This document shows, piece after piece, positions 1-8,255 of a stretch of 45,905 nt of DNA. Origin of the DNA: Lysinibacillus sphaericus (lineage in GTDB: Bacteria; Bacillota; Bacilli; Bacillales_A; Planococcaceae); assembly GCF_006864135.1 (NCBI RefSeq), contig NZ_SADV01000031.1, forward strand, positions 1 to 45,905. Reading direction: 5' to 3'. Each line of letters begins with the position of its first letter. The stretch's first letter is position 1. The notes beneath the pieces are model-generated. The model searched no databases and was not told where the DNA came from. It saw only the letters and a list, made by a program, of their open reading frames with translations. A program made the position numbers and the translations under genes.

Positions 1-635
1 AGTTCTTGAGCCTGACCTCTTAATTTATCGAAATCGGCTCCAGTAGCACCGCTGACAGCTGATACTTTAGACATTTGCTTGTCAAAATCCATACCAACCT
101 TAACTATTCCAGCACCCATTGCTACCAGTGGAGTCGTGACATACATGGACATGTTTCTTCCTATGTCTCTCATTTTGTCGCCGACAGCCTTCATTTTATC
201 ACCGGCTTGTTTAGCAGCTTCACCAAACTTGTTCCAACTAGACTGTGATTTGGCTAGCTCAGCTTCTGCTTTTCTTAATTCAGCTGAAATTGCTTTTAAT
301 TCAGTTTCGGTACGTGTCATTTCAGCGTTTGCACGATTATATTGCTCTGCTAATTTTTGTGTCTTATCAGCATGTTCACCTTGTTCTGCCTTTGCTTTTT
401 GATATTCTTCAGCAAGCTTTTTAACTTTAGTTTGCTGTCCCTCTAACAGTCGGCTATAAGCATCTTGCTTTTGCTTTAGGCCATCAACAGTGGAACCCCA
501 TTCCTTGCCTTTATTTTGAAGCCCTCGTATCTCTTGGCCCATTGCTTTTAGGGTTGTGTTCATGCTTTTTACGGAACGATCAAACTGCGCATTATCCAAG
601 GATAATTTGACCTTTAAATCACCTACTTCTGCCAT
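1..635 (-). CDS. Tail tape measure protein, N-terminal part (partial)
   Basis: The frame runs off the left edge; the 211 visible codons start at an ATG at 635. The N-terminus (EVGDLKVKLSLDNAQFDRSV) is typical of tape measure proteins. It is followed by a long charged coiled-coil rich in K, E, Q and A (about residues 30-140) and then a GDKM/IGRNMSMYVTTP-type stretch common in phage tail tape measure proteins. In this family the protein sets tail length and helps DNA entry. It lies directly downstream of the frameshifted tail chaperone, as expected, since that chaperone coats the tape measure during assembly. The remainder, including any peptidase domain, is outside the window. Confidence 0.85.
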   Translation of the reverse strand, partial: MAEVGDLKVKLSLDNAQFDRSVKSMNTTLKAMGQEIRGLQNKGKEWGSTVDGLKQKQDAYSRLLEGQQTKVKKLAEEYQKAKAEQGEHADKTQKLAEQYNRANAEMTRTETELKAISAELRKAEAELAKSQSSWNKFGEAAKQAGDKMKAVGDKMRDIGRNMSMYVTTPLVAMGAGIVKVGMDFDKQMSKVSAVSGATGADFDKLRGQAQE

Positions 636-651
636 TCAATTCACCATCTTT

Positions 652-864
652 CTACCACTGGACTTGATCTGCATAAGCACGTGGTACTTGCTCTTCTTCG
701 GATTTCTTTTTCCAACCTTTGTGGATACTGTGCCTATTCCATAGGGCTAATAGCTTTCGCGGAGTTGTCCTCCACACTTTCTCTTCATCCATCTTCAAAT
801 GGACAGTTCCGATGTATATAAAAAAATCCGCTGGCAACTCTTTATCGCCTTGCGGATCGTTTAC
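652..864 (-). CDS. Tail assembly chaperone, -1 frameshift extension (gpT-like)
   Basis: This frame has no good start of its own. It is reached from the upstream 109-residue chaperone (861-1190) by a -1 shift at the heptamer GGGAAAG. After the shift, reading continues VNDPQGDKELPADFF and ends at a stop at 652, adding 70 residues for a fusion of about 179 aa. The segment contains WRTTPRKLLALWNRH, the kind of motif seen in the downstream half of siphovirus tail chaperones. Frame arithmetic fits: the next codon after the slip starts at 864, in the same frame as this ORF. The lambda G/GT pair is the model; the longer product is thought to recruit the major tail protein to the tape measure. Confidence 0.8.
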   Translation of the reverse strand, partial: VNDPQGDKELPADFFIYIGTVHLKMDEEKVWRTTPRKLLALWNRHSIHKGWKKKSEEEQVPRAYADQVQW

Positions 865-1190
865 TTTCCCTCTTCATCTGTGGATGGCATAGCATCGCCA
901 AATGCTTGTGTTAGTGCATCGGTTACAGCTGTTATGTTTTTCATGTTGATTAATGCACCAACTTCTTTTTCGGTAATATCGATGTTCTCGCCATTCGCCA
1001 ATCCAACATGTAATAATGATCGAATCTTTTTAAAATCTTGCTTTTCTAAACCATCAAAGGCCTTTGTAAAATCACCAAATTTATCTTGCAAGTTACATAA
1101 AGCGTTTAAGTCAAAACGCACTTCAAATTCCTTGTTTTCTAACGTGATTTTTACACCTTCATCTTTCATTACTTCTGCTTTACTAGCCAT
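861..1190 (-). CDS. Tail assembly chaperone (gpG-like)
   Basis: This 109-residue acidic protein lies between the major tail protein and the tape measure gene, the conserved place for the tail chaperone. It has the typical features: a short beta-rich N-terminus (ITLENKEFEVRFDLNALC) and a helical C-terminal half ending in a Glu/Asp-rich tail. Its last sense codons, GGA AAG before TAA, form the slippery heptamer that gives the longer gpGT-like fusion. In the family, many copies bind the tape measure protein and hold it soluble while the tail tube polymerises. The ATG at 1190 is preceded by GGGAGCGATTTTA, a reasonable ribosome binding site. Confidence 0.8.
   Translation of the reverse strand: MASKAEVMKDEGVKITLENKEFEVRFDLNALCNLQDKFGDFTKAFDGLEKQDFKKIRSLLHVGLANGENIDITEKEVGALINMKNITAVTDALTQAFGDAMPSTDEEGK
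864..870 (-). promoter_or_regulatory. Programmed -1 frameshift site GGGAAAG
   Basis: On the minus strand the chaperone ends GAG GGA AAG TAA. The heptamer G GGA AAG fits the X XXY YYZ rule and is the same heptamer used by phage lambda for G/GT. The downstream frame is open for 70 codons. Confidence 0.85.
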
Positions 1191-1221
1191 TAAAATCGCT
1201 CCCTTTAATTAAATTTGCATA

Positions 1222-1252
1222 ATAAAAAGAGAGCGAGATTAATCGCCCTCTT
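1222..1252 (-). terminator. Intrinsic terminator after the major tail protein gene
   Basis: On the minus strand AAGAGGGCGA and TCGCTCTCTT form a 10-bp stem (one G-T pair) around a 6-nt loop, followed by TTTTT. It lies just after the major tail protein stop. It probably acts as a partial terminator that keeps tail protein mRNA more abundant than the chaperone and tape measure messages (inference). Confidence 0.75.
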
Positions 1253-1265
1253 AAACTTTTTTGTA

Positions 1266-1871
1266 TTAAGGTGTAGGTGTTGTTGAACCGATGTAAACTT
1301 TTTTGAACCAATTTTCAATAACTGATGCATCAACACCAGTGTCATCTTCATCCACAAACATACGCTTGATGCCTTCACCTTTAGAGTTTTTAACGATGTC
1401 AGAGTTAACAAATACTCCTTTAACTGATGGTGTATTGTACTCGACGCTTTCACCTTTAGTTTTGTAGTTTTCTTCTGGTAGTTGGTAGTTGCCTTTGTAG
1501 TACCAGAAGTAACGGTACTTACCATTTGATTTTAAGCTTCGGAATGCTAAAGCAATGTTAGGTGCCACATCACCAGATGCGTCAATTACAACACCATCAT
1601 CATTAATTTCTTTCCCTAAAATATCAGCGTAGACTGCATTTGCTAACGCATCAATTTTAAACTCCATCTCTGTTTCACCTTCTGCTGAAGTGGACTCTGC
1701 AGCACCATCATCAGCGTATAAAACAGTGTTAGAAGTTTTTGGTGTAACTTTAGCCTCAATTGCCTTAGCTAATTTTTGGATTGGGTTAGCAAATGCTGTT
1801 GTAACATCTGTAGCCCCTGGTTTGATTTTTGTGTAATGAATATCCGATAAACCGATTAATACTCCTGCCAT
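1266..1871 (-). CDS. Major tail protein (phi13-type)
   Basis: The 201-aa protein starts MAGVLIGLSDIHYTKI and contains the Gly/Thr-rich beta structure typical of phi13-family major tail proteins. These form the hexameric rings of the tail tube. Its position after the tail completion protein and before the chaperone supports the call. The C-terminus is acidic and ends STTPTP. A well-formed terminator follows. The ATG at 1871 has AAGGAGGC upstream (AAATAAGGAGGCTATTTAATT), a strong ribosome binding site fitting a highly expressed structural gene. No Ig-like C-terminal domain is present. Confidence 0.85.
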   Translation of the reverse strand: MAGVLIGLSDIHYTKIKPGATDVTTAFANPIQKLAKAIEAKVTPKTSNTVLYADDGAAESTSAEGETEMEFKIDALANAVYADILGKEINDDGVVIDASGDVAPNIALAFRSLKSNGKYRYFWYYKGNYQLPEENYKTKGESVEYNTPSVKGVFVNSDIVKNSKGEGIKRMFVDEDDTGVDASVIENWFKKVYIGSTTPTP

Positions 1872-1886
1872 AATTAAATAGCCTCC

Positions 1887-2210
1887 TTATTTGTCATAAT
1901 AAAAACGATAGGCTTTGTGATATATTTTGGTTTCCTTCTCGTAATCTTCGAAAAAGGAATTCCTCACAAATCCTATCGCTTGTAATTGGTCTTTTACGCT
2001 CTCTGTTAGCGCTTCTATATCTCCCTTACCCCAAATATCAACTTGAACAGAATGGCGTGTCATTTGCTCTGTATTATCAGCCTGTAACGCTCCACGTTCG
2101 TTATATCTAAAGAAGGTAATATAAGTTGTTTCTGTGCCTGTATAAGTCATATACATAACTGGCACCTTTAAAGGTAGCAAGGCATCACGTATGATTTTAT
2201 TAATACTCAT
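1887..2210 (-). CDS. Tail completion/terminator protein (DUF3168-like)
   Basis: This 107-aa protein sits between the HK97 gp10-like protein and the major tail protein, the usual place of the tail terminator. The sequence has the pattern of that fold: an N-terminal helix (INKIIRDALLPL), then beta strands including TYITFFRYNERG and HSVQVDIWGKGD, a helix (IEALTESVKDQLQAIGF), and a final strand ending KAYRFYYDK. In the family it caps the tail tube and joins it to the head. It overlaps the previous gene by 4 nt (2207-2210), so translation is probably coupled. Confidence 0.7.
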   Translation of the reverse strand: MSINKIIRDALLPLKVPVMYMTYTGTETTYITFFRYNERGALQADNTEQMTRHSVQVDIWGKGDIEALTESVKDQLQAIGFVRNSFFEDYEKETKIYHKAYRFYYDK

Positions 2211-2596
2211 AGCCTCATCCTCGTTTTTAATTCATTTTTCATAACTTCAATAATCCGATTCATCTCTCGCTCAAAAGTAGGGCGCATCCATGGACGAGCT
2301 CGCATCTTTGATGTGCCCCATTCATGGAAGTAGAGGTAGAAGGCATCTGTTGATTGGTTACTAACACCAATCGATATAGTTTCATCTTCGTTTTTATCAG
2401 CAATAATCATAGATTTTTCAGATCTACCCGTTCGGTATTTAAAACCGAATTGATACACACTCTTTTCCAACTGTTCTCGTAAATGCTCTGCCCCTTTTTG
2501 CAATGCTGGATCAACAATGTTTTCCGGATTTAATCGACGTTGTACTTCTTGTTGTAATTCCTGTAGGCCAAGCATTTCAATATCAAACCCACTCAA
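2207..2596 (-). CDS. HK97 gp10-like neck protein
   Basis: The 129-aa protein resembles the HK97 gp10 family. It has an N-terminal helix (ELQQEVQRRL), the GAEHLREQLEKSV segment, a central RTGRSEKSM loop and the characteristic FHEWGTSKMRARPWMRPTFE stretch, where the HEWGT and RPWMRP motifs are family hallmarks. It functions at the head-tail junction or tail terminator region. It overlaps both neighbours by 4 nt and is part of one translationally coupled connector block. Confidence 0.85.
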   Translation of the reverse strand: MSGFDIEMLGLQELQQEVQRRLNPENIVDPALQKGAEHLREQLEKSVYQFGFKYRTGRSEKSMIIADKNEDETISIGVSNQSTDAFYLYFHEWGTSKMRARPWMRPTFEREMNRIIEVMKNELKTRMRL

Positions 2597-2967
2597 TCAC
2601 TCACCTTCTTGCCTGTTGAAGTAGCAACAATTGTATAAGTTACCTCTTCTTCATCGTCTTCTAATATCGCTTGAATATCATAGATAACCCCTTTGTGAAT
2701 GATACGTTGCTTTTCGTGTAAACCATCAGTTGGACGAATAATAAACCTTTTAACTTTCGTATTTACTTCTGCAGCTCCTGAAATAGTTTCATAACCTTTT
2801 ACAGTTTTAATCTTTGCCCATGGTTTTTTAACTGTTATCCATTCTGGGACAGGATAGCCATTTTCGTTTATTGCCTCAGGATCATACTCTTGAATCTTTA
2901 TTTGATTACGCATATCACCTGTATTTGATCTTTTTGCTCCATGCATTGGCTTTGGAATACGCTTCAT
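2593..2967 (-). CDS. Head-tail joining protein (SPP1 gp16-like head closure)
   Basis: The 124-aa protein contains MRNQIKIQEYDPEAINENGYPVPEW, the typical N-terminus of phage head-tail adaptor proteins, followed by a WAKIKTVKGYE strand and the IIHKGVIYDIQAILEDDE motif. In SPP1 and related phages this protein closes the portal channel until the tail attaches. It overlaps both neighbouring genes by 4 nt. Confidence 0.8.
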   Translation of the reverse strand: MKRIPKPMHGAKRSNTGDMRNQIKIQEYDPEAINENGYPVPEWITVKKPWAKIKTVKGYETISGAAEVNTKVKRFIIRPTDGLHEKQRIIHKGVIYDIQAILEDDEEEVTYTIVATSTGKKVSD

Positions 2968-3254
2968 TCGTCTTTTCCCTCCATCGCTTTAGCTAAAGAT
3001 AAATTTGTAATCTGCGTTGAAAAATTATCGGAGAAATACTCTAATACATCATTATAAACATAGCGTGAACGCTCGAATACAAGCTCTTTAAAGCGTTCGC
3101 TAGTGTTTATATCATAATCACCGCAAATGGCTTGTAAATCCTCTACAGACGCTTTTAAAATACGTGTTAAATTATCATCCTCATCATAGCCGAGTTTCAT
3201 GCGATCTTTAAATTCAACTAAAATTTCATTATTGATCATTGGCAACTTCATCAC
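2964..3254 (-). CDS. Head-tail connector protein (gp6-like adaptor)
   Basis: This is a small helical protein of about 91-96 residues with LVEFKDRMKLGYDEDDNLTR and a later FERSRYVYNDVLEYF helix. That pattern belongs to the gp6-like adaptor ring that sits under the portal. The start is uncertain: GTG at 3254, ATG at 3251 and ATG at 3239 are all possible, and the upstream AGGTGAT fits the last best. It overlaps the upstream small gene by up to 26 nt and the downstream gene by 4 nt. Confidence 0.75.
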   Translation of the reverse strand: MMKLPMINNEILVEFKDRMKLGYDEDDNLTRILKASVEDLQAICGDYDINTSERFKELVFERSRYVYNDVLEYFSDNFSTQITNLSLAKAMEGKDE

Positions 3255-3426
3255 CTACTTCGACAATGAAAACTTCATTTTCTTTATTGTTCGTCGTTAG
3301 TAGCTGTGCAATTCGTGCCTTTGTCGCGCGTTTGCCCTCCACAGGATAGTAGTCATTAACTTTATAAATATGACCGTCATGTTTCACTTCTCTAAAGCGC
3401 TTTATGACCTTATATTTCTCTGCCAC
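3229..3426 (-). CDS. Small protein between capsid and connector genes
   Basis: This basic-then-acidic protein of 65 residues starts MAEKYKVIKRFREVKHDGHIYKV. Short proteins of this type (a strand-rich fold around KVNDYYPV...KATKARIAQLL) commonly sit between the capsid and adaptor genes in HK97-like phages; their role is unknown. The ATG at 3426 has AAAGGAGGTAGTAAAGAG upstream, so it is surely translated. It directly follows the terminator hairpin after the capsid gene. Confidence 0.65.
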   Translation of the reverse strand: MAEKYKVIKRFREVKHDGHIYKVNDYYPVEGKRATKARIAQLLTTNNKENEVFIVEVGDEVANDQ

Positions 3427-3450
3427 TCTTTACTACCTCCTTTCATTTTA

Positions 3451-3487
3451 AAAACGCCTAGAACCTAAAATTAAGGCTCTGGCGTTT
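3451..3487 (-). terminator. Terminator overlapping the capsid stop codon
   Basis: On the minus strand AACGCCAGAGCCT and AGGTTCTAGGCGTT pair with two small interruptions around a short A/T loop, followed by TTTTAAAA. The hairpin includes the capsid stop codon. It probably lowers expression of the downstream connector genes relative to capsid. Confidence 0.7.
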
Positions 3488-4637
3488 CTCCTGGAACAGG
3501 GAATTGCACATCTAGGTCATATACTAATGCTGCTTTGTTATCTTTCGGACGACCATTAGCAAAACGTTTAATTGTGTATAGTGTCGCATCTTCCATAGCT
3601 AATGTTTGATCAAACTTTTTAAGTTTATAGGCACCTGCAATAGCTGCAATGTATTCACCTTCTACAAAGAATAAAACTTTACCAACAGGGATTTCTTCTG
3701 AATCCACAACTGTTAAGTTGTATGGTAGATTCGTGACAAATTGACCAGCTGTATTTTGAATCGTATGGCGAGCTTGTACTGCTAATGAATCAATAGGATT
3801 CAGCACCATAACCACTTTATTTAATACTTTTCGATATTTACCTTTTGCATCAGTTGATAAGTTTTTAAGTACACCATATAACTCACCAACTACTACCTCA
3901 CCGCGTTCTGACGGCGCAAATGTCAATGTCCCACTTGATTTTTTATCAGTAATAGCACCAGTTGTTGAATCAACATCTTTCATTAAACCGACTGGTTCAT
4001 TTTTCACTGAACCACGACCATTCACTAAGCCATATTCTAAACCAGCTGCTAAGGCTTCAATTAATAACGTCACCATGTAACGGTCAACCCATACTGGACC
4101 AAGTTCTAACATATCATTAGGGATAGCTCCGAATGCTGTTAATTTAAGTTGAGTGATTTTTTCATCACGGAATGCAGCATTTACTTGGCCAGAAATTTCA
4201 CCAAAGATTTCTTTCCATGCATACGCAAGAGTTGGATCAGAATAAATAAATTTAGTTGCTGCTCCTAAGTCCTGTAAGCCGATAGCAGCTAATAATGGGC
4301 GTACTTTTGTTAAGCCCTCAAATACTCGTTCTTGTACAGATTCAGGGAAAACTGATTCATCATTGAAGCCGCCATCTGATACAACTTTGTTATAAAACGC
4401 CGTTTCTTCAGATGTTAAAATGTGTTGACCACGTGCTACTAAAATTTGAGTGTCGTTTGCTTCATTTCGTGCCTCAGCTGTAATTTTTTCTGATAAGTCA
4501 TCTTGTAATGCTGTAAACATTTCATCTACTGCGTTTTGTAGCTGCTCTGGTGTTGCGTTTTCGTTATTTAGTAAATCTGTATAAGCTTTCTTTTTAGCTT
4601 TAAAATTATCCATTTGTCCTTTAAATTTAATCGTCAT
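3471..4637 (-). CDS. Major capsid protein, HK97 fold
   Basis: The 388-aa protein has a charged, coiled-coil N-terminal region (about residues 1-95), acting as the built-in scaffold (delta) domain. It is followed by the HK97-fold core beginning near TSEETAFYNKVV, with ESVQERVFEGLTKVRPLLAAIGLQDLG. The next-transcribed upstream gene is a ClpP-like protease, which in such phages removes the N-terminal region during maturation. The ATG at 4637 follows AATGGAGGTAATCGTAA. The ending is Pro-rich (PVPGETPEP). Length and context fit the HK97 family well. Confidence 0.93.
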   Translation of the reverse strand: MTIKFKGQMDNFKAKKKAYTDLLNNENATPEQLQNAVDEMFTALQDDLSEKITAEARNEANDTQILVARGQHILTSEETAFYNKVVSDGGFNDESVFPESVQERVFEGLTKVRPLLAAIGLQDLGAATKFIYSDPTLAYAWKEIFGEISGQVNAAFRDEKITQLKLTAFGAIPNDMLELGPVWVDRYMVTLLIEALAAGLEYGLVNGRGSVKNEPVGLMKDVDSTTGAITDKKSSGTLTFAPSERGEVVVGELYGVLKNLSTDAKGKYRKVLNKVVMVLNPIDSLAVQARHTIQNTAGQFVTNLPYNLTVVDSEEIPVGKVLFFVEGEYIAAIAGAYKLKKFDQTLAMEDATLYTIKRFANGRPKDNKAALVYDLDVQFPVPGETPEP

Positions 4638-4662
4638 TTACGATTACCTCCATTTTTAAGTA

Positions 4663-5373
4663 TTAAAAAAAGAACCCTTTGCGTTTAGCCGCCACTTTTG
4701 GTGGCTTTGGCTCCGTTGGTTCTTCACTGTGTTTATCTAATTGAGTTTGTAACTGAATTACTTGATTTTCTAAATCACTAACTTTTTGCATCAACTTGTT
4801 ATTGCCCTCCACAGTTGAAGAAGTGGCAGCAAGGGTGTTATTAAATTCTTGTGCTTTGTTAGAGAACATTTCTGATTCTACTTCTTCAGCGTTGCCATCG
4901 ATAATTTCATCGATAAATCCATACTCTTTTGCGACTTTAGCTGACATGAACTTTTCTTCATCGAGTAATTGTTTAACTGTTTCTTCGTCTACACGATGTG
5001 TATATGACGCTAAAACAGATTCACCGATACTTTCTAAGTCGTCAGCTACTTTACGTAACTGTTTAGCGTTACCAGCTGCATAAGTCCACGCATGATGTAC
5101 CATTAGTTGCGTGTTTGAATACATTTTCACTACATCAGCACCCATAGCCATAATAGAGCAAGCACTTGCTGCAATACCTGTAACGATAACTGTTACTGTA
5201 CCTTTGTGAGCACGTAATGTATTCATAATGTCGATTCCTAAGAAAACATCGCCACCGTAAGAGTTAACTTCAAGCGTAATGTCCTCATCTTCCTTTACGT
5301 TACGCATTTTGTTATTAAAATCGTAAATAGTTGAGTTCCAACTGGTGATATCACCTTTAATCTTATGTTTCAT
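4663..5373 (-). CDS. ClpP-like prohead maturation protease
   Basis: The 236-aa protein has the ClpP/crotonase serine protease fold: NSYGGDVFLGIDIMNTLRAHKG, then the active-site serine in GIAASACSIMAMGAD and the histidine in LMVHHAWTYAAGN, with the acidic residue expected further on. It cleaves the capsid delta domain and itself in the prohead. I place the start at ATG 5373, because AAGGAGGTGAACAG lies directly before it; an in-frame TTG at 5391 lacks a ribosome site. The gene overlaps the portal gene by 11 nt. The C-terminus is a coiled-coil linker ending in a basic tail (PPKVAAKRKG). Confidence 0.9.
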   Translation of the reverse strand: MKHKIKGDITSWNSTIYDFNNKMRNVKEDEDITLEVNSYGGDVFLGIDIMNTLRAHKGTVTVIVTGIAASACSIMAMGADVVKMYSNTQLMVHHAWTYAAGNAKQLRKVADDLESIGESVLASYTHRVDEETVKQLLDEEKFMSAKVAKEYGFIDEIIDGNAEEVESEMFSNKAQEFNNTLAATSSTVEGNNKLMQKVSDLENQVIQLQTQLDKHSEEPTEPKPPKVAAKRKGFFF

Positions 5374-6526
5374 CCTGTTCACCTCCTTCAACGGAATCTA
5401 ATTCTTGATAGTTCTTTGTGAAATAATGCTTGTTCAATCGTTCATCTGTGGAAGGCTCATCTCCAAGCATTACACGAACTTCATTTGGTGTATAAACCAT
5501 ACTTGCAACAAGCTTATCGATTGCGTTTGCTAATTCTAATGGATCCATTTCAGCAACACCGAAAATTTTAATTCGTTCGCCATTCATGTAATCATTTTTA
5601 TCAATTAATTTTGCATTAAGCTCGTCTTGTATTTTTTTAATCAAGGGTTTTATACAAAATTTGATATAAGCTTTTAAGGCTGTTTCATACTCTGCCATAT
5701 CGCCATGTATAAGTGTTGCTGGAATACCTAAAATATTTGCCACATGGCTTGTTAAATCTTTCTTAAGCTTTTCTAGCTCCTCTACATGACGACCACTATT
5801 CTTTTCGCCTGATGTGATTTCTTCATAATTAAAACCTTTAATTTGTGGAACAATGGCAAAAGCCTTTTTTCGGAACGCATTAAACATTTTATCTATAAAA
5901 CCTTGTAGCTGCCCGCGACTTTCATCATCTAGCTTTGTATTACCGTCCACACCAGCAATTGCTCGAATTTGATTAGCGTACATATTAGTTTCAATCATAC
6001 GACTGAAGAGCTCTGTATAATCTTTAAACATGCCGTCTAAAAACCGTGTGAATTTTTCGTTGTTATATGAAATATAAATAACTTCATCCATAGGAAATGT
6101 TTTTTTAAATTGAAAACCTTTGACCACAACATTTTTGAAAACATCTGGATAAACAGCATATTCAACACGATCATAGCTATCTGCTATAAGAAAATCGTTT
6201 TTATCAGTTGGAATGACGAGTACCTCATTTTCATAAAGGAGCTTGTAAACAAAATCTTGCCAAAAATCAGCTGCGCTTTGGTTTGTGTTAGGTCTCACAT
6301 TGAGTGAATAATCCCAATTGCTTTTAACCCTTTTCCCGTCTTTCATAAAACGAAATTCTGATAATGAAATGGTTCGGCCAATAAAATTTATACATGTTTC
6401 AATCGCTGTTTTTTTAAGATAAGCCCGCTGTTCAATGTCGATTCCGAAAATATCTAAATCCCACATTTCAGCAGCTTCTTGCCCTATTTGCTTATTACGC
6501 TTAAATGCATCTAAAATTACCCCAAT
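5363..6526 (-). CDS. Portal protein (HK97 type), apparent ATT start
   Basis: The protein has the features of HK97-type portals: KTAIETCINFIGRTISLSEF near the N-terminus, LNVRPNTNQSAADFWQDFVYKLLYENEVLVIP, and a C-terminal LDEIPA/EVRVMLG-like helical region (NEVRVMLGDEPSTDERLNKHYF). The first ATG (6466) has no ribosome binding site and would remove a conserved N-terminal helix. The frame is open up to 6526, where ATT is preceded by AGAGGGGGTGAT at normal spacing, giving IGVILDAFKRNK and 387 aa. ATT is a rare but known bacterial start. The dodecameric portal is the DNA entry channel and docking site for terminase. Confidence 0.85.
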   Translation of the reverse strand: MGVILDAFKRNKQIGQEAAEMWDLDIFGIDIEQRAYLKKTAIETCINFIGRTISLSEFRFMKDGKRVKSNWDYSLNVRPNTNQSAADFWQDFVYKLLYENEVLVIPTDKNDFLIADSYDRVEYAVYPDVFKNVVVKGFQFKKTFPMDEVIYISYNNEKFTRFLDGMFKDYTELFSRMIETNMYANQIRAIAGVDGNTKLDDESRGQLQGFIDKMFNAFRKKAFAIVPQIKGFNYEEITSGEKNSGRHVEELEKLKKDLTSHVANILGIPATLIHGDMAEYETALKAYIKFCIKPLIKKIQDELNAKLIDKNDYMNGERIKIFGVAEMDPLELANAIDKLVASMVYTPNEVRVMLGDEPSTDERLNKHYFTKNYQELDSVEGGEQDET

Positions 6527-6542
6527 ATATCACCCCCTCTCG

Positions 6543-8255
6543 TCAAAATGCGATGCTGTCTAAAAAGTCGAGTACCCCATCTACATCGGTATCATCTAAA
6601 TCACGTGATCCCCAAACGCCGTAGAGGAACATCATAAAACCGTCTGTTTTTCGTTTCACTTCCTCTTTCTTGCGGTATACTTTATTCCCATTAGGTAATC
6701 GCTTAACAAGCACATTATTCGTATACCATCGCATTAAAGGATTATTTCCAAATATAACTTGCTCATTTTCAAAAGCGATTTCTATTCGCGGTGCTAATAA
6801 TCCGCTTGCTGCATCCGGATTTCGTATAACTTCAACTTCAAACCCTTCCGCTTCAAATAACGGTCTCAATATGTCCATCTTGAAACTATCACCAACAATT
6901 TTCTTAATGTTCCAGCCTTCATCTCGTTTATCAACAAACCATTTAACAACAAGGTGCGGATCCATCGTTTCAATGTCCAGGACACTCAAAAGACCATCGT
7001 TTTCCCACTCCCTAATTGGAGCAAATTTACGATGGTCTTTCTTATTGTTGTTTTCAGCTTTTGGTTTGCTGTATGCGTAGTGCTTATCAGCAAATGGCTT
7101 ACAGATGTACGAGTGTGTTAATTCCCTTGGAACGAAAAAGTTATCATTCTTCAAAAATAACAATCCCATTGAAACAAAGTCTCGAACAGCAGCGTAGTCC
7201 AAGCAACCGATACATTCACGCTTCTTTAATTCATCCAAATTGTATAATTGATCAGTTGCCTTAATTTTCTCCCATGACGTTACACTTTTTTCTAAGTCAA
7301 CCTTTGGAAGGTTCATACGTTTAGTAATGAACTCCTCATATCCATCTGGATCATGTTCTAATTTGTTGTACTGTTTCATGACCGTTTTAAAAAGTACTTT
7401 CGCATAACTTGTTAGCGGTGGATGAAATTGCGAATTTGCCTTTTGCCACATTTCAGGATTGTGCATCTCCGCTTCATCATCCAAATTACACATAAAAGCA
7501 AATAGACCATCATCGCGTATGCTGACGTGGCCATCTAAAATGTTATCTGCTCGTTCAATTAATTTATCTGAAAATCCTTCACGTACATACCCATCCGAAC
7601 CAACATAAAATATTCGCGGGTTTGGTACTTTACCGAGACCAGAAGTAAATACATTTACAGTGGATGAATTCTCGTATTGGTGTATTTCTTCAAATATGAC
7701 ACAACCATCACGCAAACCATCCTTCGTGTTCGCATTTGAAGTGTGATACTGAAATACCGATTTCGTACTACGCGATTCAATCAAAGCTTTTTTATGATTG
7801 AAGTGTTCTTTCAACGTGTCGTCTTTATCTATCGTGTTAAATACTTCTGTAAACGACATTTTCGCTTGTTTCTCACTGTTTGCAACGACTGATACATTGT
7901 AATTATCTATGCCATGCAAATCGCTAATAAAATAGTTTGCAAGCGTTGAAATACGCCCTGTTTTACCGCCACCGCGCCCTTCATAGTCTAAATGTTCATC
8001 AAACACCAAAGAACCGTCGTTGTAGTATAAAAAAATAAAACACGTCTTAAATTTTTGAGTCAATGTGAGTGGGAAGTAATACTTTTCGGTGAATGTAATG
8101 TAATTTTCGATTTGTTCATTGTCGAAATACATATCATTCGCTGTGAGTATTTCTCGCTCTATCAACTCAATTAATTTAATACGTCTTTTATTTAAAATTA
8201 TTTTGCCGTCACGCCACAGCTTAATATATTCATCAATGTACTTATGACTAATCAA
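6543..8255 (-). CDS. Terminase large subunit
   Basis: The 570-aa packaging motor has an N-terminal ATPase with Walker A GRGGGKTG (residues 93-100) and Walker B VIFEE (about 186-190), followed by the C-terminal RNase H-like nuclease with a GCLDYAAVRDF motif near residue 350 and VGDSFKMD further on. This layout matches the P27-associated HK97-type TerL family. It cuts the concatemer and pumps DNA through the portal. It overlaps the small subunit by 4 nt. Confidence 0.95.
   Translation of the reverse strand: MISHKYIDEYIKLWRDGKIILNKRRIKLIELIEREILTANDMYFDNEQIENYITFTEKYYFPLTLTQKFKTCFIFLYYNDGSLVFDEHLDYEGRGGGKTGRISTLANYFISDLHGIDNYNVSVVANSEKQAKMSFTEVFNTIDKDDTLKEHFNHKKALIESRSTKSVFQYHTSNANTKDGLRDGCVIFEEIHQYENSSTVNVFTSGLGKVPNPRIFYVGSDGYVREGFSDKLIERADNILDGHVSIRDDGLFAFMCNLDDEAEMHNPEMWQKANSQFHPPLTSYAKVLFKTVMKQYNKLEHDPDGYEEFITKRMNLPKVDLEKSVTSWEKIKATDQLYNLDELKKRECIGCLDYAAVRDFVSMGLLFLKNDNFFVPRELTHSYICKPFADKHYAYSKPKAENNNKKDHRKFAPIREWENDGLLSVLDIETMDPHLVVKWFVDKRDEGWNIKKIVGDSFKMDILRPLFEAEGFEVEVIRNPDAASGLLAPRIEIAFENEQVIFGNNPLMRWYTNNVLVKRLPNGNKVYRKKEEVKRKTDGFMMFLYGVWGSRDLDDTDVDGVLDFLDSIAF

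Noticed and set aside
4663..5391. TTG 5391 as start of the protease
   Set aside because: The ribosome site AAGGAGGTGAACAG lies directly before ATG 5373 and after the TTG.
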